Shown piece by piece: positions 1-11,645 of a stretch of DNA of 64,000 nt. The position numbers were made by a program, and so were the translations under genes. Source of the DNA: Phytoactinopolyspora mesophila (GTDB lineage: Bacteria > Actinomycetota > Actinomycetes > Jiangellales > Jiangellaceae); NCBI RefSeq assembly GCF_010122465.1, contig NZ_WLZY01000008.1, positions 186,001 to 250,000 on the forward strand, given 5' to 3'. Within the stretch, counting starts at the first letter, position 1. Each line of letters begins with the position of its first letter. The notes beneath the pieces are model-generated. The model did not search any database and had not been told where the DNA came from. It worked only from the letters and a program-made list of their open reading frames with translations.

Positions 1-1380
1 CGTATCCTCGGCGCTGCCGAAGACCGCGCTCACCCCCGCCCGCCGGTTGTTCATCACCCGATGTGGATCGAAATCAACAGCGAGCACCTGGTAACCGGCG
101 CTACCGAGCCGGTCGGCGACGTGGCCACCGAAACGGCCGAGCCCGTACAAGATCACGTCAACATCGGCGTCGGAGTCGCTGACGCCGGACTTGAGGGTGC
201 CTTCGCGTTCGAATACCCGCAGCCAGCGTTTGATCCGGTCATAGATGTGATGCGAATACAAGATCAGGTAGGTGGAGCCGCCGATCGTCACCAAACCGAC
301 GACGGTGATCAAGCTGACGGTCGCGTTGGTGATATGGCCGAGACTCAGCCCGAGGGCGGCAAGAATCAGCGAGAACTCGGAGATCTGCGCCACCGTCAGC
401 CCGGCGAGAAATCCGACCCGAACCGGATACCGCATCGCCGCCATGATGAGGATGACGATCAGCGGATTGCCCAACAGCACGAACACCGAGAGAATCAGCG
501 CTTCGGAGATCTGCTGAGCGGTGTCGGTGAACTCCAGCTTGGCGCCCAGATCGAGGAAGAAGAACAGCAGCATGAAGTCGCGCAGGCTGACCAGCCGCGA
601 CCCCAGCGCATCCCGATAAGGAGTAGTGGCCAGGGAGACCCCGGCCAGGAAGGCTCCCACTTCGGAGCTGAAGCCGAGCCATTCGCTCAGCGCCGCGACA
701 AGCACCGCGTAGGCCACTCCGAACAGAACCAGCAGCTCCTGGGATCTGGCGATGTAATGCAGCAACCGGGGCAGGACGAACCGCATCAGCAGGCCGATAC
801 CGCCCAGCAGCGCGGCTCCCTTGGCGAGCACGGTGAAGATGTCCGTGGTGAGGTCGCCGTCAGTGGGCTGCCCGAACGCCGTCAACCCGATCATGACCAG
901 GACGACGACGATGTCCTGGACGATCAAGAAGCCGACGGCTATGCGTCCGTGAAGCTGCTCGAGTTCACGCTTGTCGGAGAGCAGCTTCACGATGATGATC
1001 GTCGACGAGAAGGTCAGCGCGATGGCGACGTACACGGCGGTGACCGTGTCCATGCCGAGGGCGGTCGCGATCACGAAGCCGACCACGGAGGTGAAGAGAA
1101 CTTGCCCGAGCCCGGTGGCCAGCGCGATCGGACCGGTGTCCCGGATCAGGTGCAGGTCGAGCCGAAGCCCCACGAGAAACAGCAGGATCGCGATGCCCAT
1201 GCTGGCCAGCAACTCGATGGTGCCGTCGGCGACGACCCAGCCGGTGCCGGCGGGCCCGACGAGGATGCCGACGCCGATGAAGGCGACGATCATCGGCTGC
1301 CGGAACAGATTCGCGAGCAGGCCGGCTGCTGCAGCGATCGCCAGGATGACTGCAACCAGCGCGAAGGTATCCAGTTCCAT
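1..1380 (-). CDS. Kef/CPA2-type monovalent cation:proton antiporter with RCK domain (3' end cut by window edge)
   Basis: The minus-strand reading frame starts at ATG 1380 and stays open to base 1, giving the first 460 residues of a CPA2 antiporter. Residues 1-390 are a series of hydrophobic helices typical of the Na+/H+ exchanger domain, including a GVGILVGPAGTG loop near the N-terminus and ALTFSSTIIIVKLL further in. From about residue 420 the sequence becomes soluble and shows the nucleotide-binding motif DVILYGLGRFGGHVADRLG, which marks an RCK/TrkA-N regulatory domain as in KefB/KefC. The family exchanges K+ or Na+ for H+ at the cytoplasmic membrane. The RCK domain is truncated by the window, so ligand residues and the true C-terminus cannot be judged. 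It is divergent from the flavoprotein at 1636 across a 255-bp gap in which I see no other gene. Confidence 0.85.
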   Translation of the reverse strand, partial: MELDTFALVAVILAIAAAAGLLANLFRQPMIVAFIGVGILVGPAGTGWVVADGTIELLASMGIAILLFLVGLRLDLHLIRDTGPIALATGLGQVLFTSVVGFVIATALGMDTVTAVYVAIALTFSSTIIIVKLLSDKRELEQLHGRIAVGFLIVQDIVVVLVMIGLTAFGQPTDGDLTTDIFTVLAKGAALLGGIGLLMRFVLPRLLHYIARSQELLVLFGVAYAVLVAALSEWLGFSSEVGAFLAGVSLATTPYRDALGSRLVSLRDFMLLFFFLDLGAKLEFTDTAQQISEALILSVFVLLGNPLIVILIMAAMRYPVRVGFLAGLTVAQISEFSLILAALGLSLGHITNATVSLITVVGLVTIGGSTYLILYSHHIYDRIKRWLRVFEREGTLKSGVSDSDADVDVILYGLGRFGGHVADRLGSAGYQVLAVDFDPHRVMNNRRAGVSAVFGSAEDT

Positions 1381-1635
1381 GAACCCCAACCCGATGACGA
1401 TGCCCGGACCGAAACAATATCCAACCCGGCACAAATTCGCAGGACAGGACATCCGAACAGGAGGAGCCCGTCGCTGGCCGATCGGCTCTTCGCGCTGGCC
1501 CGGCCGCGGGCGGAGCATGAGATTTCGCGGGACAATCACGAGGTTTCTTACCGGTATCTCGCCAGCAGCCTGTTCGAGCGCCGCGCATGCTGGTACCGTC
1601 ACGCAGCAGGGCGTGTAGTGGCGGAGGTGGACTGG

Positions 1636-2781
1636 ATGGCTCATGTTCTGGTGCTCGGTGGGGGCTTTGGCGGGCTCGCTGCCGCGCACGAGCTGCGCCG
1701 GCGGTTGCCCCCTACCGATGAGGTCACCGTGGTGGCCATGAGCGACCGGTTCTTCGTCGGCTTCGCCAAACTCTGGGATGTCGCGGGGTTGCGTCCGTTG
1801 CTGGACGGCACCCGTCCGCTGGAGCGCCTACGTCGCCGCGGCATTCGCTTCCTGCAGGCCGAGATCACCTCGATCGACCCCGCCGCACGTCAGGTCGAGA
1901 CCACGGCCGGAACGCTGAGTGCCGACGGCATCATCGTCGCGCTCGGAGCCACCTATCAGCCCACCAGCGCCGCGCTGCTGGAGAATGGCGCGTTCAACCT
2001 CTACCACGCCGAAGCTCTGCCCGGTATCCGCGCGGCGCTGGAAGAACTTACCGAGGGTACGCTGCTGGTCAGCATTCTGGGTGCACCGTATCTATGTCCG
2101 CCTGCGCCGTTCGAGGCCACACTGCTTCTCGAGGAGCGTCTGCGCAAAGAAGCCCGGCGCGAGCGGGTCAACGTCGTGGTGTCCACCCCGGCGCCGTTGA
2201 CCCTCCCCGTGGCGGGAGCGGACGCCAGCCGCTACCTGGCCGACCGCCTGACCGAACGGGGCGTCACCGTGCTCACCGAGCATGCCGTCGAGACGATCGA
2301 CCGCGAGACGCAGACAGTCCAGTTCGAAGGCGGGGACAGTCTCGAATGGCAGCTGCTGCTCGCTGTGCCAGCCGCCGCACCACCGCCAGTGGTGACCAAG
2401 AGCCCACTGGCCGGGCCGTCCGGGTGGATCGAACCGGATCGGCACACCTTCGCCACGCACACCGACCGCGTCTATGCCGTCGGCGACTGCACGCTGATTC
2501 CCACCTCCACCGCGCAGTTGCCGAAGGCTGGTGTGTTCGCGGAGGCGGCCGGCAAGATCTCGGCAGCCAATCTGGCCGCGGATCTCTACGGCGGCGACCA
2601 CATCACCTTCGACGGGTACGGTTTCTGCTTCCTCGAACTCCCCGGCAAGCAGGTCGCGACCGTCACCGGCGACTTCTATGCCGAGCCCCGCCCCGATGTC
2701 CGGCTCACCCCGCCGGACGAAGCCAGCTTCCGCGCCAAGCAGCAGTGGGAGCAGGAACGGCTCACCGCCTGGCTCGGCTAA
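1636..2781 (+). CDS. FAD-dependent pyridine nucleotide-disulfide oxidoreductase, sulfide:quinone reductase-like
   Basis: This 381-residue flavoprotein begins with a Rossmann motif (VLGGGFGGLAAAHELRR, residues 6-22). A second FAD-contacting segment, YAVGDCTLIPT, lies in the C-terminal third. A cysteine in GAPYLCPPAPFE sits where sulfide:quinone reductases and related FCSD-type proteins carry a redox Cys. Family members oxidise sulfide or NADH and reduce quinone at the membrane surface, but the exact substrate here is not shown by sequence. The start is ATG 1636 with GGAGG at 1623-1627. The frame is open much further upstream, but that part is antisense to the antiporter gene and is not coding. 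It is probably monocistronic and converges with tesB across an inverted repeat. Confidence 0.8.
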   Translation: MAHVLVLGGGFGGLAAAHELRRRLPPTDEVTVVAMSDRFFVGFAKLWDVAGLRPLLDGTRPLERLRRRGIRFLQAEITSIDPAARQVETTAGTLSADGIIVALGATYQPTSAALLENGAFNLYHAEALPGIRAALEELTEGTLLVSILGAPYLCPPAPFEATLLLEERLRKEARRERVNVVVSTPAPLTLPVAGADASRYLADRLTERGVTVLTEHAVETIDRETQTVQFEGGDSLEWQLLLAVPAAAPPPVVTKSPLAGPSGWIEPDRHTFATHTDRVYAVGDCTLIPTSTAQLPKAGVFAEAAGKISAANLAADLYGGDHITFDGYGFCFLELPGKQVATVTGDFYAEPRPDVRLTPPDEASFRAKQQWEQERLTAWLG

Positions 2782-2827
2782 GCGGGCAAGGCTGTGGAAG
2801 GGGCGCCCACCAGCGCCCGGTGCGTGG

Positions 2828-2996
2828 AATCTCTCCATGGTGTGGGCGGGCATGTCGAGCGGCGAGACGGCGCCCAAGAGGCCCGGCCCATGAAATCTCT
2901 CCATGGTGTGGTGGGCATCAGCGAGGGAGGCCTACGGCGAAGCCCTCGCCGACCGAGTCTGCTGGGCAAGGAGAGATTTCATGGGCCAGGCCTCTT
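2828..2996. repeat. Intergenic inverted repeat (27-bp arms) with a direct repeat, between convergent genes
   Basis: Arms at 2876-2902 and 2970-2996 are reverse complements over 27 bp with one mismatch (core GGCCCATGAAATCTCTCC). An 18-bp direct repeat, AATCTCTCCATGGTGTGG, occurs at 2828-2845 and 2894-2911, the second copy overlapping the left arm. The right arm ends next to the tesB stop at 2998. A bidirectional terminator is plausible, although the 67-base loop is long and there is no T tract. Confidence 0.75.
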
Positions 2997-2997
2997 C

Positions 2998-3858
2998 CTA
3001 GGCGACGGACCGCACCAAGCCTTCCTGCGCCACCGTCGCCACCAACCGGCCGTCAGCGGCGAACACCCGCCCCAGAGCCAGGCCTCTGGCTCCATGGGCG
3101 ATAGGTGACACCTGATCGTAGAGCAGCCATTCGTCGGCCCGGAACGGCTGATGGAACCACATCGTGTGATCCAGCGAAGCCGTCTGCAGGCCGGGCGCTC
3201 CGATATAGGTGTTGTGCGGGACCAGGGCCGCGCCGAGCAGCGTGAGATCGCTGGCGTAGGTCAGCACACACGCGTGTGTGGTCGGCTCGTCCGGCATCTG
3301 CCCGGCGGCGCGGAACCACAACCTCGCCAAGGCCGGATGGTCCGGCGACGTCACCTTCCCGCCCGGGCGGGAGTCTCCGACATAACGGACGTCGAGTGAT
3401 GCCCACTCCTTGTCCCAGGCCCCAACCGGCAGCCCGGACATCTTCTCCAGCAGCTCGCTGAGCCGGGGGCAATCCTCGGGAGCCGGTACCTCGGGCATGA
3501 CGTCCTGGTGCTCCATCCCTCCCTCCGACTTGTGAAACGATGCCGTGAGATAGAAGATCGACGTGCCGTGTTGCCGCGCCACGACCCGCCGGGTGGTGAA
3601 CGAACGTCCGTCGCGTACCAGCTCTACGTCGTAGACGATCGGCACCGTGGTGTCACCTGCACGCAGGAAGTACGCGTGCAGCGAATGGACGGCCCGTTCT
3701 GGTGGCACCGTCCGCACCGCGGCCATCAGTGCCTGCCCGGCCACCTGACCACCGAAGACCCGTTGGAGCCGAGTCTCGGGCTGGCGGCCGCGGAACAGAT
3801 TGTCCTCGATCGTCTCGAGATCCAGGACGGCGAGCAGATCATCAAGCGAATCAGGCAC
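2998..3858 (-). CDS. tesB: Acyl-CoA thioesterase II (TesB family)
   Basis: This 286-residue protein has the double hot-dog layout and the usual length of TesB. The N-terminal hot-dog carries the family segment ETRLQRVFGGQVAGQALMAA (about residues 28-47), and the C-terminal one carries SLDHTMWFHQPFRADEWLLYD. These enzymes hydrolyse medium and long acyl-CoA esters to free fatty acid and CoA in the cytoplasm. The start is GTG 3858, preceded by a GAGGGG Shine-Dalgarno five bases upstream. The next upstream gene on this strand, a PAP2 protein, ends 39 bp away, so co-transcription is possible. No missing key segments were noticed. Confidence 0.9.
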   Translation of the reverse strand: MPDSLDDLLAVLDLETIEDNLFRGRQPETRLQRVFGGQVAGQALMAAVRTVPPERAVHSLHAYFLRAGDTTVPIVYDVELVRDGRSFTTRRVVARQHGTSIFYLTASFHKSEGGMEHQDVMPEVPAPEDCPRLSELLEKMSGLPVGAWDKEWASLDVRYVGDSRPGGKVTSPDHPALARLWFRAAGQMPDEPTTHACVLTYASDLTLLGAALVPHNTYIGAPGLQTASLDHTMWFHQPFRADEWLLYDQVSPIAHGARGLALGRVFAADGRLVATVAQEGLVRSVA

Positions 3859-3897
3859 AAGATCCCCTCAGTAGTTCGGACGAGTATGCGGCAGCCT

Positions 3898-5064
3898 TCA
3901 CACCGTGCGGGCAGTGGCAGGCCGCACGGAAGCGCGGTGTTCCCACCATCGCGCGACAGCACATACGAGAACGACATACAGCCAGCCGGCCAAGACGTCC
4001 ACGACGTAGTGTTCGCCACCGTAGACGAGTGTGAACCCCATCGCCAGCGGGAACAGCGCCAGGACGACCCTCAGCCCTACTCCGAGAACCGTGCCGAGAG
4101 GCACCCGCCCAACCAGCCACCGTCCGTAGAGATGCCCCACGACCGGCCACAACGCCACGACCGAGAGCAGAGCGAAGGCCGAATGCAGTGAGGGCAGCGC
4201 CGCGACCTGATTGCTCTGTGCCTGCGCGTCCTTGAGCATCACGTCGGCGAAAGACAACCCCAGCTCCCACCAGCCGCGGGTGGAGATCCGGGCGACCTCG
4301 TCGGATATCTCGCCCACCCGGGCCGCATACCACGGCGGTGCGGCCGGAAGCAGAACATAGGTGAGCAGCCCGGTGTAAGTGAGCAGCAGCACCCGGCGGA
4401 TGTATCGGATCCACAACGGGCGAGACCGGAAGTAGAACACTGCCGCGATGGCCCACGGCAGCACGAAATGGGTGAAGTAGACGATGGCGACCGGCACATC
4501 CCACCAGCGAACCTGGGCCGCGTCGTAAAGTCTCTCCTGCAGCCAGACGGTCGGCAGTTCCCCGAGGAACAGCCACTCCTCGACCCGTACGAGCTCACCG
4601 ATGCGCACGGTCATGCCGAGGGTGTCGGCGATGCCGCGCGTGTGGTCGTAGAGCACCAGCGCGGCCACCAGCGGTATCCAGTCGAGAAACACCCGGACGT
4701 GCTGTTGCCAGGTCCGGCCCAGTCCGGCTGCGAGAATCCCCGCGACGATCCATACCGTCTGCCCGATCCGGTCGATCGGAACACCGACATTCAGGCAATA
4801 CCACAGCAGCACGGCCAGATAGAGCGCGAATCCGATCCGCCCCGGTGTCATCCAGCTGGGCAGCACCCGGCCGGCAGGCGCCAGCCAGCCACGCCACCCG
4901 CCGGTCCGGGTGTTGTCGCCAGGCGAACCGTCGTCCGGTGCCGGCTCGCCGGCGGACGTGCCGGGGTCGCGGGCCTCCCATTGTTGGTCCAGGACGTCCT
5001 CGGACTTCAGCGCAGCCTCGTCCAGCGGCTCGGTCACCTCAGCTCGATCAGTCCCGCTGGACAT
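3898..5064 (-). CDS. PAP2-superfamily membrane phosphatase / inositolphosphotransferase-like protein
   Basis: The 388-residue protein has an acidic, Pro/Gly-rich cytoplasmic N-terminus of about 70 residues followed by hydrophobic helices. The PAP2 catalytic motifs are visible: ALPSLHSAFALLS (C2) and YGGEHYVVDVLAG (C3), each with its catalytic His. The shape matches the large PAP2 subgroup related to Aur1/Ipt1, common in actinobacteria, which act on lipid phosphates or transfer phospho-headgroups. The substrate is unknown. It lies between murA and tesB on the same strand, 39 bp downstream of murA, so a role in envelope lipid metabolism is suggested by context only. Confidence 0.8.
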   Translation of the reverse strand: MSSGTDRAEVTEPLDEAALKSEDVLDQQWEARDPGTSAGEPAPDDGSPGDNTRTGGWRGWLAPAGRVLPSWMTPGRIGFALYLAVLLWYCLNVGVPIDRIGQTVWIVAGILAAGLGRTWQQHVRVFLDWIPLVAALVLYDHTRGIADTLGMTVRIGELVRVEEWLFLGELPTVWLQERLYDAAQVRWWDVPVAIVYFTHFVLPWAIAAVFYFRSRPLWIRYIRRVLLLTYTGLLTYVLLPAAPPWYAARVGEISDEVARISTRGWWELGLSFADVMLKDAQAQSNQVAALPSLHSAFALLSVVALWPVVGHLYGRWLVGRVPLGTVLGVGLRVVLALFPLAMGFTLVYGGEHYVVDVLAGWLYVVLVCAVARWWEHRASVRPATARTV

Positions 5065-5103
5065 GTGGGTCCGGTCCCATGCTGGTTTCGTGAGCAGGAA
5101 CCA

Positions 5104-6381
5104 TCAGTCATCGAACCGATCAGGATCAGGCTCGCGAGTGACATCGGCACCGAGCTGGTTGAGCTGACCGACGAAGTCCGGATACCCGCGGTCGATGTGG
5201 TGCACCGCCGAGACCAGAGTCTCGCCTTCTGCCACCAGCCCGGCCAGCACCAGCCCGGCACCGGCTCGAATGTCGGTGGCGATCACCGGGGCACCGGACA
5301 GTGTCTCCCGGCCCCGGACCACGGCATGATGACCGTCGATCCGGACGTCGGCACCGAGGCGGGCCAGCTCGTTGACGAACATGAATCGCGCCTCGTAGAC
5401 GTTCTCGGTGATCATCGCAGTGCCGTCGGCAAGCGCGTTCAGCGCCACGACCATCGGCTGCAGGTCGGTGGGGAAACCCGGGTAGGGCAAGGTGACGACA
5501 TCGATGGCGCGCGGACGGCCGGACATCGCCACCCGGAAGCCGCCCTGTCCGTGTGTCTCCACCACCGCGCCGGCCGCCATCAGCTTGTCCAGAACAAGTT
5601 CCAGATGCTCGGCCCGGCCGTTGGTGACGGTGACATCGCCGCGAGTCATCAACGCGGCCACCGCCCATGTTCCGGCGACGATCCGGTCCGGAACGGTGGT
5701 GTGCTGAACCGGCCGGAGCCGATCCACGCCCTGAACCCGCAGGGTCGAGGTCCCGGCGCCATCGATCTTGGCGCCCATGTTGGTCAGCATCTCGCAGATG
5801 TCGATGATCTCCGGCTCACGCGCGACGTTGTCGAGCACGGTCTCGCCGTCGGCCAGCACGGCGGCCATCAGGATGTTCTCAGTAGCGCCGACACTCGGGA
5901 AGTCGAGTCCGATCATCGCGCCCTTGAGACCACCCGGCGCCCGTGCTACGACGTATCCGTGCTGAACCTCCACATGAGCGCCCAGCCGTTCCAAACCGGC
6001 GATGTGCATGTCGAGGCCCCTGGAGCCGATCGCATCACCGCCAGGCAGCGCCACGTCGGCAGCACCGCAACGGGCCAGCAGCGGCCCCAGTACGCAGATC
6101 GAAGCCCGCAGCCTTCGCACTAGTTCGTAAGGGGCCTCGTGAGCCACCTTCTCCGGGACGTCCACCGTGACCGTGGTGCCTTGCCGGCTGACCTCCGCCC
6201 CCAGCCTGCTGAGCAGCTCGGACATATATTCGACATCGGTGATCGCCGGCACGTCGAGCAACGAGCTGCGCCCCTCGGCGAGCAACGTGGCGGCCATCAG
6301 CTTCAGTGAGCTGTTCTTGGCGCCGCTGACATGGACGGAGCCGCGCAAGGACGCACCGCCGACGACTCGTAGTCTCTCCAC
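5104..6381 (-). CDS. murA: UDP-N-acetylglucosamine 1-carboxyvinyltransferase (MurA), Asp-type active site
   Basis: This 425-residue enolpyruvyl transferase catalyses the first committed step of peptidoglycan precursor synthesis, transferring enolpyruvate from PEP to UDP-GlcNAc. [10 protein letters not shown] gives the conserved Lys22-Asn23 pair, and FPTDLQPM is the family segment near residue 300. In the catalytic loop the usual PGGCAIG reads PGGDAIG, so residue 116 is Asp instead of Cys. The same exchange is known from Mycobacterium tuberculosis MurA and makes the enzyme insensitive to fosfomycin, because the drug alkylates that Cys. The start is GTG 6381 with AGGAG about 11 bases upstream. 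It follows the ATP synthase operon and a DUF2550 gene, as in mycobacteria. Confidence 0.95.
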   Translation of the reverse strand: MERLRVVGGASLRGSVHVSGAKNSSLKLMAATLLAEGRSSLLDVPAITDVEYMSELLSRLGAEVSRQGTTVTVDVPEKVAHEAPYELVRRLRASICVLGPLLARCGAADVALPGGDAIGSRGLDMHIAGLERLGAHVEVQHGYVVARAPGGLKGAMIGLDFPSVGATENILMAAVLADGETVLDNVAREPEIIDICEMLTNMGAKIDGAGTSTLRVQGVDRLRPVQHTTVPDRIVAGTWAVAALMTRGDVTVTNGRAEHLELVLDKLMAAGAVVETHGQGGFRVAMSGRPRAIDVVTLPYPGFPTDLQPMVVALNALADGTAMITENVYEARFMFVNELARLGADVRIDGHHAVVRGRETLSGAPVIATDIRAGAGLVLAGLVAEGETLVSAVHHIDRGYPDFVGQLNQLGADVTREPDPDRFDD

Positions 6382-6476
6382 CGTCTCAGTATCTCCTGTT
6401 CAGCGGGCTCATCCCGGGTATCCCAGGAATCCGAGTGTCGTCGATGGCGCCCGGCCGGATCCCCGACACCCGCCCT

Positions 6477-6920
6477 CTAGCGGACCAGGTGTCCCCCGGG
6501 CGGCGCCGCTTCGAGCCAGGCAAGGAACGCCGTGGACGCCGGCTCCGTCATCGATATCTCCACGGTCGTCGGACCAACCGCACAGCTCAGCACCACGTGC
6601 CCGGCCGGCAGCTCGAAATCTTCCTCGGCATCCGGAGCCCGGCGCCCGCTGACGGCGAGCTGCCCACGGCGTACCGAGCGTTTCGCCCGCGGCGAGAAAC
6701 TGAAGGTACGAAACCATTCCAGGCATTCCCCGCGGTAACGCCCGATGCCGAAGACCCACCCGCCAGCCCAGCCTTCTTGGCTGCCGACCCGCATGCACAT
6801 GTCGAACCCGCCCTCGCGCTGCAGAACGCCACGGCGCAAGTAGAGCACCACCAGAGCGGCGGCCACCAACGCCGCAAGGGCGATGAGTATCACCGCCACC
6901 CACGTGATCAGTGCCACCAA
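6477..6920 (-). CDS. DUF2550 family membrane-anchored protein
   Basis: This 147-residue protein has one N-terminal transmembrane helix (residues 3-27, VALITWVAVILIALAALVAA onward) and then a compact soluble domain with the family pattern VLQREGGFDMCMR and WVFGIGRYRGECLEWFRTFS. Function is unknown. The gene sits directly after atpC and before murA, the same place as its mycobacterial relative (Rv1312), and it occurs widely in Actinobacteria. The C-terminal domain would face the cytoplasm if the Arg-rich segment following the helix obeys the positive-inside rule. Annotation rests on family resemblance and synteny. Confidence 0.8.
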   Translation of the reverse strand: MVALITWVAVILIALAALVAAALVVLYLRRGVLQREGGFDMCMRVGSQEGWAGGWVFGIGRYRGECLEWFRTFSFSPRAKRSVRRGQLAVSGRRAPDAEEDFELPAGHVVLSCAVGPTTVEISMTEPASTAFLAWLEAAPPGGHLVR

Positions 6921-6955
6921 TCACCCCCGATGTGCTTCGTCGTGCTTCTCCCGGC

Positions 6956-7324
6956 CTATCTGTTTCCCGCTACCTGGAGCCGAGCCCGGGCCCAACGCTG
7001 AGCGGCCTGGTCCTCGCCAACAGCAGCAAGTTCTTCTTCCACACTAGCCGCATCGATCTCGTCCGCAAGCTGGGCCACCTCGGCCAGCACCGCGACGTGG
7101 TCCTCGGAGACCGAGAGAAAACCCCGGTCCACCGCTGCGACGATGGACTCACCGGACTCTGTGCGCACCGTGACGGCGCCGGTGACCAGCAGGCCGAGCA
7201 CCGGTTCGTGCCCGGCCATGATGCCGATCTCGCCTTCGGTTGTCTTGGCGACAACGATGCTCGCCGTTCCCGACCACACCTTCCGGTCAGCCGCCACAAC
7301 CTCGACGTTGAGCTCTCCAGCCAC
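6956..7324 (-). CDS. atpC: ATP synthase F1 epsilon subunit
   Basis: This 122-residue protein is the last gene of the ATP synthase operon. The N-terminal beta-sandwich is clear (LNVEVVAADRKVWSGTAS, EGEIGIMAGHEPVLGLLV), and a short helical C-terminus rich in Glu and Ala (EEELAAVGEDQAAQRWARAR) follows. Epsilon sits on the central stalk and restrains ATP hydrolysis. The gap to atpD is 50 bp. Length is typical for actinobacteria, whose epsilon subunits have a shortened C-terminal helix pair. Confidence 0.92.
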   Translation of the reverse strand: MAGELNVEVVAADRKVWSGTASIVVAKTTEGEIGIMAGHEPVLGLLVTGAVTVRTESGESIVAAVDRGFLSVSEDHVAVLAEVAQLADEIDAASVEEELAAVGEDQAAQRWARARLQVAGNR

Positions 7325-7374
7325 ACCAGTTCCTTCCCTCGACCGGTCTTCTCGTCGACCAGCCTGCCCGTGTC

Positions 7375-9803
<2,429 letters not shown>

Positions 9804-9868
9804 TGATCAGCACCTCCTCTCGTTGTCCGATGTCGCCGTTGGCTCAAATCTGCCCGGACGTCGTTGGC

Positions 9869-11560
9869 TCACGGCGAGGGAGCCCCGGTTTCGCCCTGGG
9901 GACCGGCCACCTGCTGCACGTCCTGGGCGGAGCGCCGCCGACGACGCAGCGTGACCTGGTCTTCCTCGCCCTCTTCCATCGCCTCGACCGGCTCGTCCTT
10001 GATCAAGGGCTGACCGCTCGCGGTGACGAACTGCTGCTTGAAGGTGTCGATCGCCTGCTCGAGCAACGACGCGTCGTCGTCGGAGAGCTTTCCTGTGGAA
10101 CGAATCGATTCCAGCACCGCGGAGTGCTCACGGCTCAGGTAGTCGAGGAACTCGGCCTCGAACCGGCGAATGTCCTCGACCGGAACCTCGTCGAGGCGCC
10201 CGGTCGTGGCAGCCCAGATGGAGGCCACTTGACGCTCGACGGGCACCGGCGCACCTTGGGGCTGCTTCAGCAGTTCAGTGACCCGCTCACCTCGGTCCAG
10301 CTGGGCACGGCTGGCCGGGTCCAGATCGGATGCGAACGCGGCGAACGCCTTCAGCTCGTTGTACTGGGCCAGATCGAGTCGCAGGGTACCCGAGACCTTC
10401 TTCATGGCCTTGATCTGTGCGTCACCACCGACGCGGGACACCGAGATACCGACGTTGACCGCCGGCCGGATACCCGAGTGGAACAGATCCGATTCCAGGA
10501 AGCACTGACCGTCGGTGATCGAGATCACGTTCGTGGGGATGTACGCGGAGACGTCGTTGGCCTTCGTCTCGATGATCGGCAGACCGGTCATCGAGCCGGC
10601 GCCGAGTTTGTCGGAGAGCTTCGCGCAGCGCTCCAGCAGGCGCGAGTGCAGGTAGAACACGTCCCCTGGGTAAGCTTCACGGCCCGGCGGGCGCCGCAGC
10701 AGCAGCGAGATCGCGCGGTAGGCCTCGGCCTGCTTGGTGAGGTCGTCGAAGACGATCAGTACGTGGTAGCCCTGGTACATCCAGTGCTGGCCGATGGCCG
10801 AGCCGGTGTAGGGCGACAGGTACTTGAAGCCGGCGGCGTCAGACGCGGGGGCGGCGACGATGGTCGTGTACTCGAGCGCACCAGACTCTTCGAGCTGCTT
10901 ACGCACACCCGCGATGGTCGAGCCCTTCTGGCCGGTAGCGACGTAGATGCAGCGCACCTGCTGCTTCGGGTCGCCGCTCTTCCAGTTGTCGACCTGGTTG
11001 AGGATGGTGTCGACGGCGACCGTGGTCTTACCGGTCTGCCGGTCACCGATGATCAGCTGCCGCTGGCCCCGGCCGATCGGAGTCATCGCGTCGATCGCCT
11101 TGATACCGGTCTGCAACGGCTCGGAGACACTCTGCCGGTTGATGACCGACGGTGCCTGGAGCTCGAGGGCACGACGTCCTTCCGCCTCGATCTCGCCGAG
11201 CCCGTCCAGCGGGTTGCCCAGCGGGTCGACGGTACGGCCGAGGAAGCCGTCGCCGACCGGCACCGAAAGGACCTCACCGGTACGGCGAACCGTCTGTCCT
11301 TCTTCGATGCCTTGGTACTCACCGAGCACCACGACACCGATCTCGCGTATCTCGAGGTTGAGTGCGAGGCCAAGAGTGCCGTTCTCGAACTCCAGCAGCT
11401 CGTTGGCCATCGCCGAGTGCAGTCCTTCGACGTGAGCGATGCCGTCGCCGGCGTCCACAACCCGGCCGACCTCTTCGCGAGAGGCCTCCGGCGCGTACGA
11501 CTGGACGTGTCGCTCGATCGCGTCCCGGATCTCTTCCGGCCGGATCGTCAGCTCCGCCAT
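9869..11560 (-). CDS. atpA: ATP synthase F1 alpha subunit
   Basis: This 563-residue regulatory nucleotide-binding subunit has Walker A GDRQTGKT at residues 172-179 and the family signature [14 protein letters not shown]. The C-terminal 40 residues ([24 protein letters not shown]) are a charged tail beyond the usual end of E. coli alpha (513 residues); extended alpha tails are a mycobacterial feature linked to suppression of ATP hydrolysis. That link is from family knowledge, not shown here. A 65-bp gap separates it from atpG. Confidence 0.97.
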   Translation of the reverse strand: MAELTIRPEEIRDAIERHVQSYAPEASREEVGRVVDAGDGIAHVEGLHSAMANELLEFENGTLGLALNLEIREIGVVVLGEYQGIEEGQTVRRTGEVLSVPVGDGFLGRTVDPLGNPLDGLGEIEAEGRRALELQAPSVINRQSVSEPLQTGIKAIDAMTPIGRGQRQLIIGDRQTGKTTVAVDTILNQVDNWKSGDPKQQVRCIYVATGQKGSTIAGVRKQLEESGALEYTTIVAAPASDAAGFKYLSPYTGSAIGQHWMYQGYHVLIVFDDLTKQAEAYRAISLLLRRPPGREAYPGDVFYLHSRLLERCAKLSDKLGAGSMTGLPIIETKANDVSAYIPTNVISITDGQCFLESDLFHSGIRPAVNVGISVSRVGGDAQIKAMKKVSGTLRLDLAQYNELKAFAAFASDLDPASRAQLDRGERVTELLKQPQGAPVPVERQVASIWAATTGRLDEVPVEDIRRFEAEFLDYLSREHSAVLESIRSTGKLSDDDASLLEQAIDTFKQQFVTASGQPLIKDEPVEAMEEGEEDQVTLRRRRRSAQDVQQVAGPQGETGAPSP

Positions 11561-11645
11561 CTTTTGGTCCCTACTCTTTCGTCTTCGAACCCGGTGGGTT
11601 GTCCTGTCTCAAACCAGTGTGAACGGCACCTGAGCGCCGACAAAG

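Noticed and set aside
61-1635. Open plus-strand frame continuous with the flavoprotein gene
   Set aside because: The residues before 1636 are the antisense image of the antiporter gene. The real protein starts at the Rossmann motif, where a good Shine-Dalgarno is present.
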